Assembly: GCA_030248295.1 (NCBI GenBank)
Contig: JASANH010000333.1
Location: 1-64,000 of the forward strand
Direction of reading: 5' to 3'
From: Mesodorylaimus sp. YZB2_4
Lineage: Eukaryota; Nematoda; Enoplea; Dorylaimida; Dorylaimidae
DNA: 64,000 bases
In this document: piece by piece, positions 10,104 through 23,222 of the stretch
Layout of the letters: each line of letters opens with the position of its first letter
How positions within the stretch are numbered: position 1 is the first letter of the stretch
Program-made: the position numbers and the translations under genes
Notes under the pieces: generated by a model
What the model was told of the DNA's origin: nothing
Seen by the model: only the letters and a program-made list of their open reading frames with translations
Databases searched by the model: none

Positions 10104-11650
10104 AGTCTGCAAGGTCACAGATCGCTGCTTGCGAGACAGTCAGGAAAACATAACCTTCTTTTGACACAGTATCTCACATTGAGATCTTTGAAGATGAAAG
10201 AGTACCATAAGTTATTATGATTCTCTTTCGTAAGTTGCTTACCATCACTGCTTGCCATCACATGCGTGCGGCCTGTGAAGAAAAGGCATAAGAGCTTCCC
10301 TTTTTGTATCTCCACAAACAATAAGAGGGTCTCTTCACAAAGGCTGGATTCTATTCGCGGAACCCAAGTCAAATATATATGAGGAACCCCAAAAATACTA
10401 TTCCGGATCCATATTCGAATATTGGTATCATGCATATCAGTGTATTGGTATGTGGTATCATATGAATGCTACCTGGAATACATTTGGAGCACTTTGGATA
10501 CACGTGCAAGGCGTGGAAATCAACATTACATGGAGATCCACTTGGAGCCGACATAGAATGCTGAGAGAGAGAATCAGGGGAGTGGACACAGGTTTCCTTA
10601 ACCGTCGAGACACCCACTCCTGGTCTCCAAACAGGTACCCGCATCTCCCACTCTGAGCCTTTTCCATATACGATCTGCTAGATGCACCAAGACACAAAAT
10701 AAAATTTTGGGATTCTACTGCTTCCGCTTAATCTGTAGTTTCAGCTGTCTATGATGCAGCCGAATGTCCCCTCGTCTATCTGCAAACATGACTTTTCCGT
10801 CACTTTATTTCTCACTTTATATCACCACACTCACCATTCCGCTACAGGTGAGGTGTGTCGATCCCCCCTGTGGTCCCAGTGTTAACTGTTTATGGTGATT
10901 TTTATAAGATTTGCGCGGAGGGGATTGGGTGCCTCCTTCGCTTGAAGAACCTTCTTCGGTTCCAGCCATGTCTATTGCCAATCAGCCGAAATAAGTATCC
11001 CGCCTTTGAAAATTTAGGTTCCTTTCAAGTTGCTCTGCTCATGTGCCGGGGAAGTCCTTTGGTTTTGTCATTGTCTTGTCACTACGCGTTCACAAAAGAC
11101 ACAAACCAAACCTGCAGAAAGAGGCGGAGAAGCAAGATTTTTAGTGACCCTCTACGGACGTCCTCGTAGGTGACGTCCTATAACTCAGGTTGGGGTCACG
11201 CTGCTATGTACATCTACGATTCCGCTCTACTAAACCGAGGGCTTTCAAAACGTTGGTAGAAGATGTTCGCACTGCAGACGTGTAAAGTTGACGTGCAGGT
11301 GTTGCAAAGAGTTTTGTATACAGTAAAATCCCTTCTTAAAAAAGATAGGTTTATCTTTTCGCTGTTCTGATCAGGCTCCTCGAATGCTCCTCGTACACTG
11401 TAATACAAGAATTAGAAAGGCTCACAATTAGTATCAAGTTTTTCGACTTGAAAAGTTGCAGGTTGCTGGAGCGGAGCCTTGTCTGTTGCTTTATCTTCCT
11501 ATGACAGAATTAGGAAGTAAATACGTAATTTGATTGCACTTCTCTAATTTGCACATCCATTTTCATTGGACCATTGCAATGCAAAGCCTTCTGTGCACTC
11601 TCAAGCGTCTCTTGACACAATTTTCTCAACATAAGATTATTGTTTTTTGT
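10104..11650. other. No gene recognised
   Basis: Only shadow-length frames are seen (10115-10435 minus, 10369-10644 minus, 10855-11169 plus), without domains. A run of related gtatc/ggtat words occurs at 10410-10470. Earlier exons of the DEG/ENaC fragment at 11.8 kb were looked for here and not found. Confidence 0.45.
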
Positions 11651-11807
11651 TTATTAAGTGTTTTTACCAACCATTGAGCTCATCCACCTTATCGTTAGCC
11701 TCCAAATACAATTGGACAGAGACTGTTTTTTTGTGGTTTCGCTGCTAAAAGATTCGTCCTGTTTACTGTACTGTATGTACAGTATACTGTGCTGTGGGTT
11801 TTACAAG

Positions 11808-12411
11808 AGTATGGCCGAACCAAAGAAATATAGCATCGAGAAATGCAAATTCGCGCAATTGATCGGAATGTTGTCTCATAGTTGTGGTTGCATTATTCAC
11901 TATGACACTATAAGACCGAATGACACTTCAATTTGCACTCCCGCTCACCTACAAGCCTGCTACTCGGCAGCATTTCAAAGCAACAACCCGATTTCAACAA
12001 ATAACGGCAAATCCAAAGATGTAGTAAGTTCTTCTCCGTACTAATGTTTGTCAATCCAATAAAATTTTGTTTCAGTTTGTTACATTGAAAGAAAGGGAAC
12101 GCGAATGTCTGCTCTTGTGCGACAACACGAAGTTTTACGACGCCATCACCAAATTTGTTTCACCAATAGACCAAATAACAGCATCACCTGCAATAATGAA
12201 AAGTCGGATAGAAATCTCCGTTGGTCCCAACTATCAAATAGAAACAGATGTCTTGAAAATCAACATCGGTAATTTTGTAGCCTTGACTGGCCACAGTTTA
12301 GGCTTGTTCCTAGGCATGTCTTTTATTGCCGTTGTGCAGTGCGCGTATTGGACAATCGTTGCGATGAGTCAGCATAAGCCTTACCACTTGCAAAGGCAAG
12401 AGGCAGTCTAG
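11808..12411 (+). CDS. DEG/ENaC channel, C-terminal exons only
   Basis: Two exons, about 11808-12023 and 12076-12411, joined by a 52-base intron (GTA|gtaagt ... tttcag|TTT, phase 0). The first carries the cysteine pattern of the extracellular domain (SHSCGCIIHYD, then CTPAHLQACY). The second carries TM2 with the family signature GLFLGMSF, a G-x-S selectivity filter, and the preceding LKINIGNFVALTGHS. A short cytoplasmic tail ends at a TAG. The N-terminal TM1 and most of the ectodomain are not visible upstream within the window, so the gene is either broken or has distant exons. It belongs to a different subfamily from the tandem pair at 36.6-43.5 kb, which has GVYAG instead of GLFLG. Confidence 0.75.
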
Positions 12412-12727
12412 AAAAAATCGATAACATGATTGACTGAGCTATCGATTGATTGAAACCAGTGACAGAGACGATTGATCAGGTTATTGATTCATTGTTGTTG
12501 CCAATATTACAGTATATTCTTCAGAATGCTCTTGCGTCGAGTTTTATTGCTGCGCTACACTACGCGCACTACTGGCACTTACCGAACCCTACTCTCGACC
12601 TGCTCATCGAGTTTTACATCCACTGTCAGTTTGACAACACTGCGCAAAAATCAGCAAAATTGCACCATGTTTGGTAAAATGCACGTTCGATTGCGTGTCG
12701 TGCTGCACGAATTTGTCAGTGTAACTG

Positions 12728-12733
12728 AATAAA
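12728..12733 (+). terminator. Poly(A) signal candidate
   Basis: AATAAA about 315 bases after the stop of the DEG/ENaC fragment, on the same strand, followed by a TG-rich stretch (gagtgctgcctgtcg). Confidence 0.4.
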
Positions 12734-12739
12734 GCGAGT

Positions 12740-15700
12740 GCTGCCTGTCGCACTTGATTGACCATCTTCTCTTTCAATTAATACGAAACTCAGAAAAAAG
12801 CAATCGTCATAAATCACCTATGATTTGCTTAGGTATAGCAAAACGCAGTATAACCATCTAATAGTCTCTAGTGGCATTCGATACCGAGTTGGTGGGCAAG
12901 AGGCTCTATCAGACCCGGGGGGCCAGTAATTTACTGCCTACTCCCTCGCTTTATAAACTGCCTAAACAACATGAGTTGGGACAAATTTGACAGATTTGTA
13001 TTCATTGTGTAGTCATCTGGGTCCGGGCCCATGTGAAATATACCCCCTCTATCTATACATAAATGAATTATAGTCGTACACACAAATCTATGCCCGCACC
13101 GACCTGCCTATCTCCGCCTCGAATGCGACACGCACGACGAGAGTCACCATAGTGAACACGAGTGGGCCGGGCGGGTTTCTTTCTATATCTCATTTGGGCA
13201 AAACACGAAACCGAAGCTCGATGACAGCAACAAGACTGATTACACTCCATGAGCCAACCAATATCGCCCGGTTCGCTCGGGCCAGATGTAGGTAGAGATA
13301 GGTCGTCGTTCGCCGGGTCGCTAGCACGGGGACAATGAGAGTACCTACCAGCCGACTTGCGCTCCTATGACTTACCATATACGACTAGTATGGACATATA
13401 TACCTCTCCGGAAAGAAGTGTCTCTGGTGAGAAGTCATACGTGGTCCGTCCGACTCGCTCGTCTCGCCCGCCGCACCGACGTAAAGGGAAGGTAAGGATT
13501 AGTATCCGGCCGAATAAGGCAATTGTCGTCAGTATAAACTCGAGGCAAGTAGAATAGTGTTTCTGGTTTTTCAAAATTTATTTGGCTTCTTTTCTTCCAT
13601 GTTTTGTTCAAGCAAGGAGTCGCTAACTGAGAAAATTCGTTTCCCACTGTTTTCAGGGCAGTATGCCCAGAAGGTAAGCAGAGCCCTTCACGAAGGTACA
13701 TTTTGATCGCTTATTCAACATTTGTTTCCACTTTGCAGTAGTTGAGAACTTTAGCAGGCAGCTTACGCTAAACATGTAGTGCGCACGAGTTGGAAGAAAA
13801 ATTGTACCCTCGAGCAGACTCCCGCACAAATTAATCCCTTCTGGGCCCGCTTGAAATACGTGTAGTGGAGTCCTAGATTCTTTGGGTTGGACTGCAATTA
13901 CATGAGCAGGCTGATCCAGCTAGCAGCTGGCATCCCCGACCCAGCCACCCAGTCAGCCTCTGGCTTTGGCTACAGTAGCTGGGCCAACAGCATTTTTATA
14001 TTCGGATCGAAGTAGAGTCTGTTCTATTTGCCCTCCCGAGACCTACTGTAAATAACAGCACCGGCACGAAGCATAAATTTGAGGATGCAGTGCCAGCCTG
14101 CAGAAAGTTAGAGCTATCCAAGTAGGTTGCGGCATTGACTTGTCAGATGGTGGCGCAGTGTTTGGGCTCCTCAATATTTTATGCACATGCAACACTCCTA
14201 AGACATTATTTATCCTGCTATTACATATGTACTGTGTGGCATGACAAGGTGAGTTGCAGTGCATACAATACTTAGAACTTCAAGCAAGCTTCTCTTCTGC
14301 ATGTACTCAGATGCATGGAATATGCAGTATAATCCACTGCTATGCTTCAGTTTTACATGGATACGTTGATAAAATGAACACCAAGTTACAGTAGCTTTCA
14401 AAATGCAAAAAACTTTGTCGTATTTTGTGCCGAATCTGAGTCTTCGGTGGTTGATAGACAGGTTTATATTACATAGCACGTGACTGCTAAGACCATACTA
14501 TTTTTGTAGATTGTTTTATGCAATTGTCATGCTGTCTCTGTCCGATTGTATGAAGAGTATGCCAGAGGGTGATATCTTATCAAAACTATTGTTTCCGCCT
14601 TTTTGGCGCTTAGCGTTTGCTCATTTCGAATCGTCATATCTGAAAGCCTGTGCTACTGAAAATCAGGCTTTCGATTGGCGATCGACCTGGGTAAGCGTAA
14701 ACTCAGCATGTTTTTCTTGTATTGCTTATACATACTTTGCGTGCAGACATAAGATGAGCTGTGCGAGTTGCGGTAAAAGAAATAAAGTTATGATTGACTT
14801 TGAGCCGGTCCTGTGCCGCCCCAGTTTCATTTGATTGTACAGGAAGCGGCATAAGGTCTGTCCCAGCACAGTTCTGGCAGTGTATAAAGTAAAGGTGGTA
14901 AAGTACGGCACATGCACACTGTTACATGCACATCTGTAAGCTCTGATTTTGAGCTGACTTCCAATCGATCAATAAAGTATTGAACACGGTAAAAAAAAAT
15001 TTTCTAACAAAAATTGGCTGATGTGATGAACTTTGTTTGCTTAGGCCAGAATTTATGCCGCACCCTGAACAGCCTTACATTCTCCTTCTACTTTCAACGC
15101 ACACTATCGATGGCCAGGAGTCCTGATAAGATAAACGAAACTGAACCTGCTCACGCGAAATTTTTCCTCTGACATAGCCACTCACTAGAAGCACCTTCAA
15201 TAGAAACCATCCACCAAGGCCCAGTATGATAACGGGCGAGAAGGGAAGGTCATTCCTACTAGTGCTCGAGGACCAGTTTCCCAATTCTCTGCTCGTTTTG
15301 AGTCCAGCGAGGGGCTTACTGATCTTGAGCTGCTGTTCCTAGCTGGAATCTGCGGCCTCTGGTCAGGTTGATGGATTGGTATGGATTAGTCACTGGTTAA
15401 TTTATGGTCGCGGAAACCTCTGGGTTGATGGGCAACGGACCCAACCGCCCTTCACTGGTCGCCCTGCTTGTAACATAAAGGCACATGAAACGTTGTTGTA
15501 GGCATGCGCTTGATGCATAGGCCTGCCTTTATCGAGTTCACTGGTTCCGTCATCGAAGTACCACGTCGGAACAATATCAAAGCGATATCATCCAGTCAAC
15601 AGTCCTCAAATATTCTGGGAGAACACAAAGAAATAATGACTTTCCTCTGATTTGCAAATCGATCCAATTTTGGCTATACTCGTGCCTGCATGCCTCTCGG

Positions 15701-16170
15701 TCAAGGTTTGTGTTTTTCCTGGATGTGTATATACAGTATATTCCGTATCAGACTTTATGCATAACCAAGCACCATACAGCGCACTCGAGAGGATGCAGTA
15801 TGTCTATACGTACTTTCAGCTCAGCCATAGGCCCGGCCAAACGGTCAAATGGCCCACACCTGCAATCATAACCCCTCCTCCTGATACTGGTGTGTAGTAT
15901 GGCCGTCTATTCAAATCCTATTATTGACTGCTGGATGACTGCTTATATCTACTGCAGCACTCTGCCACTATGATTTATTACACACTGTAGCAATACTGAA
16001 TACTGTACATTATTAGCTGGTACCGTTAGCTGGGTTGAAAGTATATTGTTTGCCTATGCTACAGATTTACACTCACGATTGCACTAATGGATGATTTCAC
16101 ATACATGCGCACACAATTGAAACTGCAAATCCTACTCTAATAAATATCAGCATTGCAATCCATTGGATGC
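12740..16170. other. Gene-poor stretch
   Basis: No recognised coding domain. One exon-like segment at about 14510-14693 plus is preceded by a T-rich acceptor (atttttgtag) and followed by a donor (CCTGG|gtaagc), with a 56-base intron and an AATAAA near 14779. It could be the end of an unknown gene or of a non-coding RNA, but its peptide (FPPFWRLAFAHFESSYLK) is not recognised. TACAGTA/TACTGTA words are frequent here. Confidence 0.35.
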
Positions 16171-16173
16171 ACA

Positions 16174-18887
16174 TTACTCATGGCGGCCACCTTTGGTATC
16201 CATTGCATGATCATTGTCGTTACTCATTTTCCTTTGATTATGTTGAGTTTCGTCGCTGGTGGACAAAGCGACGACTTTGTTCATCATTTCACGCTCTTTC
16301 GTATTGCGCCATTTCATGCGCCGATTTTGGAACCAAATTTTGACCTGAATGATATGGAAAAGAGAATAAAAAAGTAGGATCAAATATTTTTGTTATTTTA
16401 GCATACTTATATGCTGCATAGTTTGGTGACATTCGCAAAAGTTGCATTCAGCACATCCTCCAATGCGGTACCCGAGATCCCCTCACCTGCAGTACATATA
16501 TTCCCTTCGGGCACAACAATTGTGTGAAATAAGAGTATCCAAATCATAGGATCCATGATGCCTACATTTTGTTTTCGTCGTCATCACTAACGAAAATGCT
16601 TATTATTACGGCCTACAGTACAGTCTAGTGTGTATACCTGATAATCAGGACGTGTTCAAAAGCTGAGCACCTCACTTGTATGTGCAGGTGGGACCCCTCT
16701 AAATCCTATAGGCCCCCGGGGTAACTTCTGTAAATCCTATACATACTGTAGGTGAGGCTACATCGGTTTTGTGACGCTCTGTTCGACTGCCCTGAATAAA
16801 CCTGCCACTTCTGGCCTCAAATATTTTGCATAAGCTATTTGAATAAGACTGCTTTTCGCTCTCAACAGTCACCCTATCTTCCGATGATATCTCCATTGGC
16901 AAGCCGGAAGTTCGTACCTGCGAGTCCTTCAATCCCAATTGCTCAGCCAACTTCTTTCGATCCGGTTTGCTGATGTACTTTTGTAATTGAAATCGCTCCT
17001 CCAGTCCTTTGCGCTGGCTATCAGAAAATACGGCTCGTCGTAAGGCGGCTCGGCGCGACTTTCCAGCTCTCAGCAGCGACGGCCATCCGCATGCGGTCGG
17101 GAACATGGGCAGAGGTGCCGTGACCGGATTGAAGCAGCTGCCGGATTGCTGCTGCTGCTGGTGGATGGCCGCCAGACTAGCCAGCGATGGATCCATGCCT
17201 GAGTGCGGCAAATGGTGTATGATAAGATACGGGGTCATTTTAATGACGTGTTGTTCCCCTTTTCATCCCAGGTCAGGAATCAGGATTTGAGCCCATCGGG
17301 CACCCTTAACCAGCTCGATCTAACTTTTCTCCTATAGTTTAGGTCATCTCGCTCGTATTACTGTACTATGGGAGCCTTTATTGGGTCATTTGTCATGATC
17401 AAGCAGTCGGATATGCTCGAAATTAGTAGTCAATGCAAAAAGCCTTTTTTCATCGATTAAATTTATTTCTAATTAGCAAGATGTCTCTTCTCTTCCTTGG
17501 GATCCATGCACCGTACGTAAGTACTTGATTCGTGTCCCCTAAGGCCTTATTAGCTAGTAGAAGAAATGTGCAGAGTCACACTTCACAGTTCATTTTCGTG
17601 GCACTGTAACCAACCCTGGCAGGCGTAAGAAGGAGTGTCGGCTGGACAAAAACCCCAACTGGAGTGGGCCTGTGCCTACGGCTGCAACCACCCCAAGAGG
17701 CTGACGTCTCGCAGCCAGGGGAGATCGATTACTCTCCCCCACTCGCAATGGCTTACCAGACACGAGAGTCGCAGCACAGAGGTAAGTACAGTGTCACCTA
17801 CTGTATGCGTCGCAGATACACTTGCTACGTGCAGATGGCCACTATGCGGAGGCATATGCAAGAGGAGACTGCACGTGAAATGAATTGCAGGATATAGCTC
17901 CCAAAAAGTTCCTTGGGCACTTTTTCGTTCTTTGAACAACAAATGGGTCTAGATTTTGGTTTTTCGATAACATCTTGACTTTGAGTTTCAGTCGGGCAAG
18001 CATCAGAATTTCTGGGTGGTGTTCGAGTATTTCTAACCTGGTTACTTTTGGTACCAACAGCCAATACTATAGGAGATTTCTAAAGTGAGCGAGACGCGCC
18101 AGGATAATTTTGGGGCATTATTCTGCCTCCAGCATTAGCTATGCCGCAGAAAGGAAAACCGGGCCCACTGAGGAGCGAACAATCCGAAACAAAAGAAAGG
18201 GCCACACAGATGGCTCACAGTAAGCTACTCATGGCCTCCCATACCCACGGATCCCAGAAAATTTGAGGAAGGTACCTGGCAGAAGCAGCGTGGATGGTAA
18301 ATGATGTAGTAGATTCATAGTCGATATCATATCGGATGATGATACTGGCGGAAACGATTCCAAGATCAAAGCTTCATCTGATTGCCTGTGACTGTCTGAA
18401 CGTGGTTTCATTACCGAATCATTTCGAAAAGTAGATGTTTCTAAGAGTTCATATTACGATGAAATTAGTAGGCCGTATGATGGTGTACACTGTAGGACTT
18501 ACTTTTGACTGACCCGTCGCAACTAGCCTCGCTGTCGCTACTGCTGTCAGCGCGCTCCAGAATGTTCTGAATTCCGAATTTCAATGCCGATTGTTGTTGC
18601 CTCTGACGTGCAGCATGTTGTTCGCTGATCGATGCCATGGTCATATTCGTACCAGTGGCGATCATGGATTTTGGATGTTGCATGCCGCCGGTAGATATGG
18701 CATCGGAGCTGGCTAGTGCAGTCGGAGCGAGATGGCTAGCCGGTGACCATAATTGAACATTGGACGAATGCACGTTGGATGATGCCGTTGCAACGGCCGC
18801 CGCCGCTCCTGCGTACGCCGCTGCGGCCCACGCTGCTAAGTCGATGGGGATGGGACGAAAGAGATGAGACATGGGATTCGAGTCCAT
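16174..18887 (-). CDS. Dbx: Dbx-type homeobox transcription factor
   Basis: Three minus-strand exons: 18503-18887, 16918-17198 and 16174-16344, with phases 1 and 0, giving 278 aa. Exon 1 holds an Ala-rich stretch and an eh1-like repressor motif (KFGIQNILE, residues 103-111), which in this family recruits Groucho/TLE. Exons 2 and 3 encode the homeodomain: LRRAVFSDSQRKGLEERFQ, then QKYISKPDRKKLA, GLKDSQ|VKIWFQNRRMKW and RNTKERE. The intron falls at homeodomain position 44/45, a classic site. Gln50 and Asn51 are present. The homeodomain is Dbx rather than Hlx (KYISKPDRKK and RRMKWRN). Known Dbx proteins pattern interneuron progenitors in the central nervous system. Introns of 1304 and 573 bases; intron 1 holds a repeat at 17615-17790. 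Confidence 0.95.
17615..17790 (+). repeat. Interspersed repeat family R, copy 1 (in Dbx intron 1)
   Basis: Shares ctggcaggcgt, ggacaaaaaccccaactgg, gctgacgtctcgcagccag and gatcgattactctccccc with three other loci: 30060-30220 (minus), 34225-34310 (plus, partial) and 37555-37665 (minus, partial). No coding capacity is visible. Probably a short non-autonomous element. Confidence 0.75.
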
Positions 18888-18899
18888 TTCGGTGCAGGA

Positions 18900-21570
18900 G
18901 AAGGTAATCTGAAATAAGGGGAATCAGGAGGGGTGTCATCTAGTGCCCTGCCGCCCACTCTGACGGTCACCAGCCACAGTAGCAGTTCCCCTATGAGCTA
19001 TGAAACCAATAAACCCAGATTGTCTAACACGATTACAGTACCTTGCCTACAGTAACCCGCAGACGCGTAAGCAAGCCGAGCCCATCAGAGTAAGCTGAGG
19101 GAGCGCCCTCCTGGCCTCGAGTGAATAGGGCTGTGGTGGTGGGCAGGCCTCGTCCTCATATAAATAGCAACTAAACATTTATGTTCACCGAGGGGACAGA
19201 ATTTATCGAATTCCCGTCTAGATGCGAAAGAGATTGAGCACTTAAGAGCAACAGCATTTTGCGCCCTTCAAAAGCTTCATTTAGATACGTACATAGTTCC
19301 ATCATGAGGGGCATGGCCGTATATGGATTTGGTTAGAGGACGTGTAATTCGCCCCAGTAAAAATGTAATGGGCCTTCAAATGGCGCGCATCTTTGTTCCA
19401 TTTTAGCTTAACGTCCATCCATTCGTCCTACGTGGCTCCCTCTATCCTTATGCACACATGTCAACACCACCTGTGTCCGGTTCTGAGAGGAGGGGAGACT
19501 TCTATGATTTCAATCCCATCCGCCCTCCTCGTCAATCGAAAACCAATTTCTAGCCCCCATCATTTCTATATGCACTTTGTATGTATATTCATAGATGCTC
19601 CATTTTCAGTCAAGTGGTCCGTGTTTGTGCATGTGTATCCTCGGTTACAAAAATGGGGGGGGGGGGGGGGTATCTAATAGACGAAATCGTTGAGGAGGAA
19701 AAACGTTTTTGCCAGCTTTGTTCTGCCATTGGATTCGCGTTCGGACATGAACCTTTTAGCCAATCACCAAGTGCGTATGTATATGGAAATGGGGTGGGGC
19801 AGATATGATCGCCTATATTCTAGTCATTGAATCGGTAAATGGCCGCCGTCTGTCCTGGCCAGATTCCATTCGATCCAATATTGCATTTGATGACAGCGAA
19901 CGAGGCGTGGGTGGGATAGGGAGTGAGGCGAATATGAAATATGGATTTTCATGATGATCAATTTTGAGATGTGCTTAAAACACGCCTGACGACATTTAAT
20001 ACGAATATTTGAAGGATGGAGTGGGCAAACGAGATTGACCCTTTAAAAGAGGGAGGAGGACCGTCCATATGGTCATCCCATAAAAGGCCTGTTGCTCGCT
20101 TTCTCTACTCTATTGACGACTTATTGAAATGAGAGTCGAGCCAGAGTTAAAAAGCTGATGATGGGCCTAGATGGGTATTAATTGAAAATTACATAAAATA
20201 CCATTTACTAGCCCATGGATTCGAGTGCGTGAATGGAAAGGAGAGTACACTCGGGCGAGATTTGGATTCAGGTTCTTACTTGAACACGAGGGAATTGGAA
20301 TCGATTTTTCGTTATAGGCTAATAAGAGCAATGATAACGCGGTTACAGTATGCCATAGACAGGACCTCTGTGGCTTGCGGAGTGGCAAACTGAAGGGCCA
20401 ACACGTTGTTACGATATACCCTTATCGATAGCGGGTTACAGTATACTGGCGCCGCCCCACTACAGCTGCCATGCGCATCTAGCGCTACCGCAAAGTAACA
20501 AGCGCACACAGGTTAGTCACATACCTATCAACAATACTGGAGTACATGTCTAGGAACCAGACATAACTTACGCTAAGAGTGACCAGAATCGATGGGCTTT
20601 GATTGTGATCAACACCACAAATTTCCACTCGCTGCCTGAAGAGCGCTTTTTGTCCGAACAATGAATGACCACTCAAGTAGCACCTCTGACCGTTCGACCG
20701 ACCTTCTGTCTCTCTTACGCCCATACGATGTGCTATGATCTAAAAGCAGCCACTTGTGATTCCTGGCTACCATATAATCTCCGTGTATCCGCCCGAGCCA
20801 GAAATGGTAAGGTTCGTTTACTCACCTTTTCCACTCCTCCCACTCCATTCATGCTGATCTCGAGTGCAAACAAGGGCTGGTTTTGGGCAACGAATAGCCC
20901 TCTATACCACCATACTGTGGAGTGGTATGAAAACGGTCGGGCTAGCTGCGGTTGAGCTCAGCTCGGCTTCCGTAGTGAAAGTGGATCTCGTTTCGAGGGC
21001 TTACGCCGACAATGCACGGCTTATATGGTACTCGAGAAAGGCCCAATTCGGACAATGGTCTCGGTTGACGCCAGTGGATATAATCCATATGTAATCACGT
21101 AAGAAATACCCGATCCGGTGAATAAACACTGCCAATATAAAGTACTAGATCCTGAAGTGCATGTAATGCAGAAGGCTGGGCTGGTTGGATTAGTTTATGG
21201 AGAGTAATGGAAACTGTAAGAGTGTGAATATTGTATTGGGTGCCAGAAACACTTGGCCACTGAAAATTTTGGGCAGGTAGGATGGAGAAATGCAAAAGAC
21301 CCTTTCTGCTGTATCATGCCCAATTTCACTGAGAATGAGTGAAAATCTGCCTGGGACCTGCACAACCTATGCTTCACTTGGACCACCCGAACCTGATATA
21401 GTGGACGATTGGATGTGTCGACGAGATGGTAGGTTTTAGCAGGAGTCTGATGTGGACAGTACTCTCACAGTACTAAAAGCACACCACTGTTTTGCAGCAC
21501 ATGTGAAGCTCCCAATCATTGGCACTCTCAATACAGCGCTGCTTTGTCTAGGTAACGAGGCACTCCGGCA
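18900..21570. other. Dbx upstream region, no gene recognised
   Basis: No coding domain detected. A run of 16-18 G residues lies at 19654-19671. Several TACAGTA words occur (19036, 19050, 20345, 20436). The region may contain Dbx regulatory DNA, but nothing specific can be pointed to. Confidence 0.45.
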
Positions 21571-21577
21571 TTTATCC

Positions 21578-21583
21578 GTCTCT

Positions 21584-21644
<61 letters not shown>

Positions 21645-21651
21645 AGGGACG
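21578..21651 (+). tRNA. tRNA-Asn (anticodon GTT)
   Basis: A 74-base tRNA gene. The acceptor stem GTCTCTG pairs with CAGGGAC, followed by discriminator G. The D arm is GGCGCAATCGGTTAGCGC, the anticodon stem-loop CGGCTGTTAACCG reads GTT, and the T arm is GGTGGTTCAAGCCCACC. Box A (TGGCGCAATCGG) and box B (GGTTCAAGCC) are intact. There is no intron and no encoded CCA. A T6 run at 21655-21660 serves as the RNA polymerase III terminator. The T loop has A where most animal tRNA-Asn genes have G (TTCAAGC against TTCGAGC), which is tolerated. Confidence 0.97.
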
Positions 21652-21725
21652 ATCTTTTTTACTACTTAGTCAGCGGAAAGTTCTAGCATCGATTGTAGTC
21701 GCTGGCCATTGCGGAGTAAAGCTGG

Positions 21726-21853
21726 AAGTATAGTTCGATGCGATGCGTCAAATAAGCTTGCGATGCAACGTTTAAGGCACCTTTGCACATTGTCAGTTGA
21801 CTCCAAAGTGTCGCAACGCACGATTATTTGACGCATCGCATCGAACTATGCTT
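21726..21853. repeat. Long inverted repeat downstream of tRNA-Asn
   Basis: Arms 21731-21755 and 21824-21848 are perfect 25-base inverted copies (tagttcgatgcgatgcgtca...), extended outward with one mismatch, around a 68-base loop. Inner parts are also loosely inverted. It resembles a small MITE or a hairpin-forming element and starts 75 bases after the tRNA terminator. Confidence 0.8.
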
Positions 21854-22742
21854 TGGGCTAGTGGCTACCTTCATTCTGGTGTGCCATGATTTACTGCATT
21901 GCATGAACGGCTGCATGTATTCCATAGCGATTCTCCAGTATGTTGGGAAGGTTTTTCGGGCGCCACAGGCGAGACCGCATGTGCATATTAGGAAGACAGT
22001 TACCCCTACAGTATACAGTTTGGTCGGGATCTGATCCTTTTTCTAAGGAGAAGGCAATCGCTGGCAACATCGATGGGCCTTGTATCTGAAGCTTTTCTGT
22101 AGCTTGCCTGGGGATATCATCTGACGTGGGTTTGTTTTGGTCCCTTACAGTATATATTCTATCCCTTAGCAGACACAAGCAATGCGGAAGAGGATGGTGC
22201 TCGGTCGGTTTTGCGTCTGCACTTCGCCCTTTCCACGCGCAGTACAGGCAAAGGCAAATATTGAAAAAGTCTCCGATGTTTCCACTTTTCGCGCCCTAAG
22301 GCACGCACTTCACAAATTGCATTCGTTACAGACGAAAGAAGCTAAGTTGCGGAAGCGGCGCTGTTAGGAAGATGTAGTTAGTCGATGGGGCTAGTGTGAA
22401 AACGTGATGAGAAAACTGTTTACTTTTATCTTGATCAATAAACTTACTTGAATGGAAAGAACACATTCCTATTGTTGAAATACTGAAAGGGAAGGAAATG
22501 GTCGGTGATCACTCGACAAGTTGACTTTATGGACTGCCGCCCACGTCCGGTTGATCTTTCACCACTCTTTTTTGGAGCGTTGGAAGGCTTAATGTTTTTG
22601 TGAATAGGGCTGAATCTGCTTTGTAGAGAAGTGTTTCCGTTTAAATCAACTTTTCGCAACTTACGTTTTATCAACCTCCATCCTCCCACCTCACCCCGAT
22701 TTTGTCCCACCCATTCATGTCTCTCGTCGCTCTATTAAATTT

Positions 22743-22850
22743 ATGCAAAACGCTATTTGTGTGGTTTGTCTGGTCTATGTTGCTGCTTTGAGAAAAGTAG
22801 TTAAAGCAAAGACGAGCCAAGCGTGTGCTGAACTTGTTCTATAGCATTTT
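22743..22850. repeat. Local direct repeat pair 1, first copy
   Basis: A segment of about 105 bases beginning gcaaaacgctatttgtgtgg and ending gaacttgttctatagca recurs at 23118-23222 with very few changes. No coding capacity. Confidence 0.85.
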
Positions 22851-23117
22851 GGTGTGCTAAGGTTTTGACATTTTCGAAATCGGTGTTGTCATTTGTCACC
22901 TCTCGACTAAAGTCACACGGCGCTGGGCGTTTATTATTCTCAGTTTATGAGACGACTGCGGGTCGATATTGAAAGACAGTTTGTCTTGCTTGCCTTAGAC
23001 AAACTTAATTTTATTAGCTCTACCAAAACATTCTAGGCTTTGAGGTACGCGCTTTCCTGTGAACAGAATGAGAAAATGGCACTAAAAAACAGTCAGACTT
23101 TTGAAAATCGGTATAGT

Positions 23118-23222
23118 TTAGCAAAACGCCATTTGTGTGGTTTGTCTGGTCTATTGCTGCTTTGAGAAAAGTAGTTAAAGCAAAGACGAGCCAAGCGTGT
23201 GCTGAACTTGTTCTATAGCAGC
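23118..23222. repeat. Local direct repeat pair 1, second copy
   Basis: Second copy of 22743-22850, 375 bases downstream. The two differ mainly by a 3-base deletion (ctatgttgctg against ctattgctg), which implies a recent local duplication. Confidence 0.85.

Noticed and set aside
16858-16917. Dbx exon 2 continuing past SQ as VRTSGLPMEISS
   Set aside because: That frame is read-through into the intron. The homeodomain continues VKIWFQNRR in the next exon, with a proper donor and acceptor.
18567-18593. KFGIQNILE motif as evidence for an Hlx gene
   Set aside because: The homeodomain (KYISKPDRKK, RRMKWRN) is Dbx type. eh1-like motifs occur in several homeobox families.
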